Source: Marasmius tenuissimus (Eukaryota > Basidiomycota > Agaricomycetes > Agaricales > Marasmiaceae). From it: a DNA stretch of 64,000 bases. Position numbers and translations under genes: made by a program. The notes under the pieces were generated by a model. The model saw only the letters and a list, made by a program, of their open reading frames with translations, was not told the DNA's origin and did no database searches. Where the stretch lies: contig JAQOTA010000051.1 of NCBI GenBank assembly GCA_029532415.1, forward strand, positions 1 to 64,000. The letters are read 5' to 3'. Within the stretch, counting starts at the first letter, position 1; the number at the start of each line of letters is the position of its first letter. This document shows positions 55,448-64,000 of the stretch, one piece after another.

Positions 55448-58400
55448 AAGCGACTTCGCGGGAACAGCCCAACTGAAGAGAAAGAATCAACACGTTAGAA
55501 ATGGCCGGAGGAGGGATGCAGGACCACGCGAACCAACTAAGATCCACAATCTGCTTCCGTTGCCGGCGTTAGCGACGTTGTTGAAAGATGCAGAAGAATG
55601 CGTCAGTGACAGATCTGGGACGGTAGGAAGTAGCTGGAAGAGTTTTACGGCGGACTGGTGACGAGGGACAGAGCAACGTTTTGAGGCTTGCAATCCTTGC
55701 AATTCTGAGATCTTCCGAGCTGATGTATTGGAGAGCTTGGTTGAGGTTGAGTTCATGGCTGGGCATCAAGTCTACAAGAACATGAGCGAACAAAACAAAA
55801 TGAGTTAGTGCTCACGAGATGAATGAAGTCTTCAATCCCATCCACATCGTCTAAATTTCCGCCTGACGTCTATGCAATCCTAGAGTTTATACCCGATGAG
55901 CCATCATATCCAGCGATACCGATACCGATCGGACCACCGGCGGCGTTGACAACACTGGGTTATCATGGTCAAGGCTTCCTGGAGGACACTGCCTATGATT
56001 TTTTGCGTGCTGTGGAGACAGTGGTGACAAGTTGCCTGCTGTGGCGATCACCTTGTCGGTCGGAACATTCATCGATGTTCGAACGGGTAGTCAGGTATTA
56101 AAATTTTGATAGTTTCTTGGTCAACATGGCCCTCGAGGGATAGTGAGTGGAGGTCTGAAGAGTTTTTGGTGCTGAAGGTGGTGAAAGTAGAAAAGAACAA
56201 GAAGTGCGGGAGAAAGTTTAATTACCCAACAATATTGGTTCATCCTGCGGGTCACGACTTCAGCTCTCTAAGTCGACATCCATAGCTATGATAGCTGCTT
56301 GTGATATTATTGTCCCACTAGTTCTTCCAGCTTGCTACTGCGCTTTGATCTCTCCTGACTTGCGAGAAACATTGCAGTTACATCCTTCGTTGATCGGTCT
56401 TGAAGGAACTGAGATGGCGAAAGGTTAGCTCGCGTTTTAGGTCATAAAGTATGAACTCACAGGGAATAGTCTGGATTATTCTGTGCAAGATTCAGTTCTA
56501 CCTCTACGAATCCCTTTCGCCCCACAACGTGGCTGCATACATATATGTGTTCTGTATTGAGAACGAGAACGAATTCTTCGATGGGGTCGTCTTCAAGGTG
56601 GGGAGAACAAATGATATCGAATGTTGAAAGAAGGAATGGGCCATGCAGTGTCCGTCTCAACGGCACAAGTGGTATGACCCTGTTCTGGTGTGCTACTCCC
56701 ATCGAACTGGTGCATATTCTTTCCCCTGATTCCCACTGCCGCCCTCAAGCAAGAAACAGAACATCTCGTTCACCTGGAGTTAGCAAAGATATGCCTACAA
56801 AAGCCGAACGAGATCTGCACCGATTGTAAGTAGCACGTGCACTGACAGATTACAGCTAAGGTTGACGTTGGAACAGGCGGTAGACGACACTGTAAGACCT
56901 TCGAGCTACAGGAGAGAGATGGAGAGGATGTGTTCGAAGGGTTGATATTGCCGATCATTAGAAAGATGACATCAGTGTCTCTGGAATGCCCGCCGCCTGC
57001 AACAGAACTGAAACGGTCGTCACACATTTCTTGAATGTATCATGAGCGTAGTTACAGAAAAGAATGATGGTTCGCACTCACCTGCAGCACTCGCCAAGAG
57101 TGTTTTGATTCTGGCACTCCCGTTCATAGACAAGCCTACCGATGATTTTGTGTGCATTTCAACCGCTTCATTCACGAAAGAAGATTAGAGCGTCTACTAT
57201 GACATTCACGCTTCACTCCGACGGCGACAGCCCAACTGGGTTCAGCTCAGTTCTCGAGTTGCTGCAGGAAAATACTATCCTCGACATACCGTCCTCCTTA
57301 TCAGCATCACCCAAAACCCTGTGACGAATAGGCGAGTCTTGAAGTTGTCTGTTATCCAGCTCACGATGTAGTTCATGGTGAATTTCTTTGTGATCAGTCA
57401 CCTTGATACGATCAAGTTCGAGTTGGAGCAACCATGGTGATTGCAGATAAAGAACCTCCCTGCCCAGTTATCATGATTCGTTGTTTGTCGTTGTCGAAGC
57501 TGGAGATGAGCTAAGAGGGAGGCGCTGAGTGTGGGGAGAGTGGAAAGAGCGGGTGTTTTGACCTGTCACAACAGTTGTAAGCACTTTTCCTTGCAGTAAC
57601 CCTTAATCTTACCTGTAGTTCTCCAAGGCAGTGGAGGATCATCCATTTGAACCCCCAAAACTTCAGCAATGTCCGCAACACATCCAGCAGTTCGCAATGA
57701 ACCTGGGATTGCCTGCGGCCACGGGATTGTTCATTAGGAGTTGTTTGGGATATCCCTTCAAATGCTCGACAGTACGTTGCAGAGTCTCTAAAATGACAGA
57801 AATGGAAGAGGAAAAAGGTAATCCACAGAGCTAAACTCTCCGACCTATCAGGTGCTGAGAGCGTCAAGGACGTGTGTAACACGTTTCGTATCCCTGGTTC
57901 TTCCCAGCTTTCATGACAATGTAAAGAGCGTTGAGGTCAGACCAGCTACTTCTTGTCAAAACCCACTGATCAAACTCGATGTCGAAGAAACCATCCAAAT
58001 TGTGTCATCCCAGAACGCTCCATTGGAGCGTACACCAACTTCGATGTCTCGCAAGGGGGTGAGAAACTGGTATGCACTAGAAGGGAGGTCAGGCCATGGA
58101 TACAGACAAGGTTGCCCCCACAAACTTCTACAAGGCTCGACGCCTGCCCAAATGGGTGCCCTCACGCGTCCTTCAGACCACTCCTTTCTACCTGCGATAC
58201 CAGCTGAGGGCCAAAACCACCTTGACAAGATTTTCACTAGATAAAACTCTCACCTGGTAGGTTCGATCACATTGGGAGTCAGGAGGCAAGGTGTAGCGGT
58301 CTGCAACCACTGCCGGAGACCTCGAGTTGATTTCTCAGTCTCCGAGGGCGATGCTTCTGATCTCTTTGAGGGCAGCGGTACTCAAGCGCGTTTGCATTCT

Positions 58401-59620
58401 TTCACCACCCCGCAAAATTTCATCACAATGCTCTGGTGTGGCTGGTTGATGCAATACCATTGAATAATTCTGAAAAACTCACCATGGCATCTGGAATCGG
58501 ATCTTTCACGGAGATGTTTGATCAGCTCGCCATCGAAGACGATTCCCAACTCTCCAAAGACACCTGGGCGGCCTTAGTCCCACAGGCCCCTTCACATGGT
58601 GGGTGGTTAACCTCGACTTCTCTTCTAACGATCCAGGGCAAAACACGCGGCGGCCCAGAACACGGTTCTGAGTCTCTGCTCATCCTCAAGCAAGCAGGGT
58701 GTCGTATTGATGCTCAGAATATATATCTGAGTGCGTACACAACATCTCGAATCTGTGTTCTCTCGTGCTTCCTGAGTAGGTTATCAGTCCTCCGCTGCAT
58801 TTATCGGTGGAGACAATAGACCGAGAGTAAGCAGCTACTACTCATTGCAGAGCGTTCACAAGGTTGGGGAGCTCAGCAGAGATCCTACCAGCCCAAACTA
58901 GCATGAAGATAGCGGCTTCCCTTGAAAAAAGTATTGGTCGAACTGCAGTTGGATTGAAAGTAAGAATTAATGTTGAACAGAGTTGAAAACTCGTCTTTGT
59001 AACATGTGCGTGCAGACCGGCCCAGCACTGATCCTTAAATGTCTGAAATACATACCCACAGCTTGGGTACTTTAAATGAATCTACAAATGGTATATAGCT
59101 GTTTTGAGAGTGATAGGTCCTCCCTGAGGCCTCTTATCAGGTCTCCAAAGAGGGTCTTTAGGGAGCATTGTTTATTGGGCAAAGTTGCTACGACAGACAT
59201 GTACAACAAGATAATTGTTGTGATATATTACATGTACAAGGAACTACTGTGGTGGAAGTCAGCCAGTCATCGCTTAATTAACCCGAAACCCAATCTGAGG
59301 GCATACTGGGTCTTGCTCAAAATAGCCGGTAGCTCATCGAGCTGTTGGTTGTGGTTGCTATAGCATCAAAATTGGGGCTCCAAAGGGTAGATCTCTGACC
59401 TCAAACCACAACGATAGTTGGATTCTTCCATCAGATCTCGGAGAGTCAGAGCTGAAAAGCACAATAAGAAAGTTTCGTCAGACTGTGAGGCCAAAGTTGC
59501 GTCAGGGAATGATCACAGAGGCAAAAAGTGAGTTGACATACCATCGGAAAATCTGGGTCTTGGGTAAGAGGGGCGGCTGAGAACGACATAGAGGTTGAAG
59601 GAGTGACGACAGAGCTACGC
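55448..59620. other. Unassigned 4.2-kb spacer between the two copia elements
   Basis: No complete gene can be built here. Protein-like fragments on the minus strand include IICSPHLEDDPIEEFVLVLN (about 56.6 kb), CDDRFSSVAGGGHSRDTDVI (about 57.0 kb) and SHELNLNQALQYISSEDLRI (about 55.75 kb). On the plus strand there are MASGIGSFTEMFDQLAIED (58483) and PPAALTTLGYHGQGFLEDTA (about 55.95 kb). They could be exons of one or two diverged or decaying genes. A minus-strand piece ending MSFSAAPLTQDPDFPM with a GTATGT donor near 59540 abuts the LTR of element B, so that insertion may have cut a gene's 5' end. Confidence 0.35.
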
Positions 59621-59941
59621 TGTTGAATCTGTGGACTATAATTAGATCCTGGTATATCCAAAGTCCTGGTTCATACTTCCCGTCATTGTACTATGTGGAA
59701 CAATGCATTTGCTATTGTTCTATTCTTCATTGTTCTATATGCTCATATGTACAATTCTTATTGTTGTCCTTATATGGTAACCTTATTGTATCTACATGTA
59801 TTTAAGCTCGTAGTTCTCTACTTGAATCTAAAGTGTGCTTGAGCTTCTATGTCTCGCCTCTACCTCTCTAAACTCCTCTCTGGTAAGTAGTAGTGTAGCC
59901 ATGTTGTAGTCCTCTGCGCTAGGCGTCATGCCGGCTCATCA
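59621..59941 (+). repeat. 5' LTR of retrotransposon B
   Basis: 321 bp, TGTTGAAT...CTCATCA, almost identical to 55122-55442 and clearly less similar to 50154-50474. Confidence 0.93.
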
Positions 59942-59953
59942 GGTTATGGGCCC
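59942..59953 (+). other. Primer-binding site of retrotransposon B
   Basis: GGTTATGGGCCC directly after the LTR, complementary to the initiator tRNA-Met anticodon-loop region, as in element A. Confidence 0.65.
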
Positions 59954-60240
59954 CGGTTAGCCCAACTACAATGACAAGCGCCTTAAAGGCTGCTGTCAGC
60001 AACGAGCGCCCCTAGGCTGCTGTCATCGGCTAGCTAGGCTAGACCTGCATGTTGCCATCGACCTCTTAATTGAGTGCTCGATCTATGGCATTGATGTACA
60101 TCCTTCGACGACATCAGATCTCAAGGATCCAATGCTCCTCGTTGAGCATAGCACCTTGATGGCTGCTCCCTGTGTTGATTAGACGCATGCTGATGCTGTC
60201 TTTTCTAGATCCAACACTAAACTCTCAACCTCTTACTACC

Positions 60241-60654
60241 ATGTTTGACGTTAAGGAATTCTTCTCTGGTCGCTTTGACAGCACTGGATTCCGCCAGACC
60301 TACAACAACGAAATGGAAGCTGTTACCAAGGCTCAAGGCCTTTACCGCCATCTTATCGGTGCGGCTAAAAAGCCAACGTATCCTCTGGGGGAGATTATTC
60401 CGATCATTACGGTCACTCCTTCTCCCGGTGCAGCAGCTACACCAGCAGCTACACCTGCTGCTGGCGAAGAACCCAACAGCGTCAACCACAGCAGCAGCAG
60501 CAACGTCCTTCTTCGAACCAAAATAACGACAAGAAGAAGAAGCAGCAGCAGCGTGGTACCCGCGGTGGTATCAACCAGCACCAGGGTCCTGGCAACGCCG
60601 GCAGTAACAATGGTGGTAACAATCAGTCGCATGGTCACGCTCTCGCAGCGTTGA
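60241..60654 (+). pseudogene. Short Gag of retrotransposon B
   Basis: Identical in reading to the Gag of A: it starts MFDVKEFF at 60241, shows the same switch of sense to a Gln/Asn/Lys-rich frame, and ends at 60654. The pol frame is open from 60620, so the two overlap by about 35 nt. A +1 shift would connect the annotated Gag frame to Pol, as in Ty1, but whether this is functional or decay is unknown. Confidence 0.75.
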
Positions 60655-60673
60655 TCCTGATGAAGATATAGAG

Positions 60674-63600
60674 ATGGACTGGGGATCTGATGACGGTATG
60701 GACGATATGACTTCTCTATTCGGAAATGATGTTGACAATGACATTGCCGAAGCTGCAGGAGTAGAGGACATCCCGGATGACGTCTCTCTTGGATCATTCC
60801 ACGATGACAGGCAAGTACCATACCTTGACCTGCTTTCCCAAGCTGATGCAAACCTACAGCGCTGCACTCAACTAGTTGGTATCAGTAATGCGCGCAGTAG
60901 TCGTAGTGATCTGGTATCACTTGTAAAATTTTGCAATGCTATTTTGACCCACTTTGTGGGATGTACTCAATGTAAGGGAAAGAAAAGTGTGAACAACGCA
61001 CAGGGTTGGCTCCTTGATTCTGGTGCCTCCTCTCATTTCACGAACGATATGAATGACTTTGCTGAATATGAATTGCTTGATGGTCCTATCGTAAACACTG
61101 CGAATAAGGGCAACCCTATACAGATCAAGGGTAAAGGCACAGTCTTCATTAAGCATAATGTTGAAGGACATGACGGGAAACTTACTGAGCGCGTTTCGCG
61201 ACTCTATCCTGTCTATTACATACCTCAATTGGACATACGTCTACTATCAATGGGAGAGTTCCTTCAAGATGGTCTATCAATTCGTGGAAACGCGAAAAAG
61301 TTAGCCTTCTACTCATCACAGCGACGACAGTCGCTTGTTTCCTACCCTCATATGCCTGGCCAAACCATTTATTGGGTTCACTCGCAGAAAGCATCTGCTG
61401 AGTCTTTAATGGCCAAGTTGGTCGTTTATAATGTCGACTACAATATTGAGCACAGATGCTTTGGGCATCCATCGGATAAAGCCCTGAATAAAGCTTGGAA
61501 ACATACACAAGGTTTCCCACTTGACCTTAAAATGCCTACTAAGAAGACACCTTTGTGTCGTGGTTGTGCTGAAGGCAAGATGCATGAGAAATCGTTCCCC
61601 AACTCTACTACTAGAGCTTCTAAACCATTTGAACGCATACATTCGGATCTGAAGTCGTACCCGGCAGAATCATATCACTGGTACAAGTACTACATCTCTT
61701 TTCTCGATGACTGCACGTCCTACGTTCGGACCTCCAAGCTCAAGACGAAAGACGAGGCAGTACCCGCTTTGAGGGACTTCCTTACTATGGTCAAGATGCA
61801 ATTCAATGCTGTTGTCAAGACCTGGATGTCCGATGAAGGGGGAGAGTACAAAGGAGATAAGTTTGATGCAGTACTGAAAGAGTATGGGATCCAAAGGGAT
61901 CAAAGCATACCATATACACCACAACAAAACGGTCGTGCTGAACGATTCAACAGGACTATTCATGAGAAGTCTGAAGCTCTTCGCTTTGAAGCTTGCATGC
62001 CTCAGTCCTGGTGGGAATTCTGTCATGTGCACGCTGTCCACCTCTACAATCGCACTCCTGTGCAACGTTTGAGTTGGCAAACTCCGTTCGAAATGCTTTA
62101 CGGTGAAGCACCTGATGTTTCACATTTCCAAGTTATGGGTTGTGCAGCCTACGTTTTCATTCCTGAAGATCGTAGGAAGAATAAGCTCGCTCCTTGAAGT
62201 GAGTTAATGACTTTCATCGGCTACCAAGATGGGATGAAAGGCTTCCTGTTCATGCGAAGTAATAATTCTGTATTTAAAGGTAGCACTGCACTATTCGATG
62301 AGACGCTGTACAATAAGTGTCCTGATGCCAAAACTCGTGGCTTCACACCTGTCGGTAGTGAACCATTTACTTTGGGTGAAAATCCCAACATTCCTTCGGA
62401 AGATGAAGACTCTGATGATGACGGTTTTGATACTCCATTACCAGATCTCAGACGTCGCTCCGAACCTTCTAAGAGATCAGAACCTCAGGTTGACGAACCT
62501 GCAGGTGGCCCTGCGCCAGGGGATGTGCCACTCCCTCAATCTGGTCCTCCAACGCCTCCAGGCGAACCCGCCATTCCTCCGCCTGCACCAGCAGCGGATG
62601 GTCCACACCGGTCTTCGAGGCAGCGGAAGGGTACAACGCAACCTGGTAATATATTTGGGGAAAAGCGGAACCCAAATAAACCCTCAGAAATTGTTTGCGA
62701 CTTAGAAAATAAGACAACTTGGAGAAATGTCACTGGAGATAAAGAACCTACACATCTAGTTGATCGTCCTAGCTCTTCGTGATCTAGGAAAGGCAAAGGT
62801 GGTAAAAAGGGGATTCCTGGTCCACTTCTGCCTCTGCCTGCTCCAGAACCCAGTGAAAGCACTGAGTCGCATGAGGAAGAAAGCGTAGTCAAAAGACTGA
62901 CCCAAGAAGGGGAGTAAGATTCATGATTTACCTGCTGAACAATGCCGTTCCAGTTCACGATTCACTTCCAATGTCCGATACTCCTGATTTCTCTAACATC
63001 AGAGAGTGGACACTCTGCGATATTCTAAAGTTGCCTGTTGAGCAACAGAAGGAATGGAAGACTGCTTGCCACGAAGAACTTGAGGCACTTTGTAAGCGCA
63101 AGGTCTTCAAACTCTGTGACTTGCCTAAAGGTCGCAAAGCCATCAGAAATAGATGGGTCTTCAACATTAAGTCAAATGGTCGCAAGAAAGCTAGACTTGT
63201 TGCCAAGGGTTTCTCTCAGGTCGAAGGTGTCGATTTTGATGAGATCTTCTCACCAGTTGTTCGTTATGAGACTGTTCATATGATGCTTGCTCTCGCAGCT
63301 CTCAAGAACTGGTACATCACCTCTGTTGATGTCAAGAACGCCTTCCTTTATGGCGATCTTGTTGAGGAGATTTACATGGAACAACCTGAAGGCTTCAAAG
63401 TCAAGGGCCAAGAACGTAAGGTACTACGCCTGCGTCGTGCATTATATGGACTAAAGCAAGCTGCCCTTGAGTGGTGGCGAACCCTCAGCTCGTCTATAGA
63501 AGTATTAGGCTTCAAACGCCTGACTCCTGATGCCGGACTCTTCATCTGCAAAGATCTGAAGAGTGGTGAAGTTGTGTATGCAATCATATATGTTGACGAT

Positions 63601-64000
63601 GCACTCTTCATGGGTCCTAACAAAGCTTTTGTTGACAAGAAGAAAGCCGAGTTCATGGCTTGATGGGAATGTCGTGATATGGGCGATGCTAGCGAGTTTC
63701 TCTGCATGAGCATTTGTCACGAAGGCAATAAGATCATGATTGACCAGAAGAATTATCTGAAGAAAGTCCTTGAACGTTTTGGGATGCAGAATGCCAAAGG
63801 TGCTCCTATGCCCTTACCTGCTGGCTATGTGCCAACTCCCAACAATGGTCCAGTCAATCCTGCCATTTGCTCCAGATTCCAGTCTGTGATTGGGTCGCTT
63901 CTTTACATTATGCTGGGCACACATCCTGATATTGCCTATGCAGTTACGAAGCTTTCCCAGTTCTCTTCTAATCCAACAAAGGAACACCTCGATAAAGCTC
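60674..64000 (+). pseudogene. Pol of retrotransposon B (protease, integrase, RT; cut by window edge)
   Basis: Same domains and motifs as in A (DSGASSHFTND, RGCAEGKMHEK, QQNGRAERFNRT, YVDDALFMG). TGA codons lie at 62195-62197, 62780-62782 and 63661-63663, matching the three in A. In addition, the G run near 62908 has four G where A has five, which shifts the frame just before the reverse transcriptase. B is therefore more damaged than A. The frame continues past the window end at the RT/RNase H boundary (ending about KEHLDKA). Confidence 0.92.

Larger units (their letters stand above)
59621..64000 (+). mobile_element. Ty1/copia LTR retrotransposon B (plus strand, truncated by window edge)
   Basis: Same family as A but opposite orientation. 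The 5' LTR, primer site, Gag and Pol are visible up to the early RNase H region; the 3' end lies outside the window. The base before the LTR is preceded by TACGC, the presumptive left target-site duplication. The visible body is nearly identical to A, including all three in-frame TGA codons. Confidence 0.95.

Noticed and set aside
62195..62197. TGA codons in pol as recoded selenocysteine or programmed readthrough
   Set aside because: Three such codons at Arg-like positions, no SECIS-like structure noticed, and the CpG-transition explanation is simpler; left as a point to test rather than a claim.

Overview
The window looks like a gene-dense chromosomal piece from an agaricomycete (mushroom-forming) basidiomycete. 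The evidence is the many 45-80 nt GT-AG introns, DUF6535-type membrane proteins, a NACHT (NLR-like) gene, and housekeeping proteins of fungal type. Exon models were built by hand from splice sites and frame continuity. Nearly all of them close exactly in phase, which is strong internal support, but no database search was possible.

Layout, left to right. The first 43 kb is mostly ordinary genes: the 3' end of a DUF6535-associated protein (+); APN2, a class II AP endonuclease (-); an HPP-family membrane protein (-); TRM82 (-) and PAF1 (+), divergent over 68 bp; ribosomal protein eL43 (-); an aldo/keto reductase (+); a decayed DUF6535-type tail; DNA2 helicase/nuclease (-); a poorly defined gene (+); CDC6 (-); a frameshifted NACHT gene with flanking degenerate repeats; a serine-rich single-exon gene (-); an 812-residue low-complexity protein (-); a Cdc4-like WD40 protein with no recognisable F-box (+); a second aldo/keto reductase of another subfamily (-); and a TFIIIC zinc-finger subunit (-). 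Four of these (APN2, DNA2, CDC6, PAF1) act in DNA repair, replication or transcription, but nothing suggests co-regulation beyond the TRM82/PAF1 pair.

From about 43 kb to the end the window is dominated by mobile DNA. A DUF6535 gene appears to be split in two by a roughly 1 kb insert whose edges carry palindromes built on CTACATAG/CTACGTAG. Next comes a 2.0 kb element with 28-bp terminal inverted repeats (25/28 matching) and no intact transposase, nested between TTTTAC/GTAAAA-rich arrays. Then come two Ty1/copia retrotransposons in opposite orientation, one complete (50154-55442) and one running off the right edge (59621-64000). Both share the same three in-frame TGA stops in pol. Their 5' LTRs are almost identical, whereas the two LTRs of the complete copy differ clearly from each other. 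The 4.2 kb between them holds only fragments that I cannot assign.

I see no convincing new molecular system. The most interesting material is the relationship of the two copia copies, the split DUF6535 locus, the TIR element and the decayed NLR.
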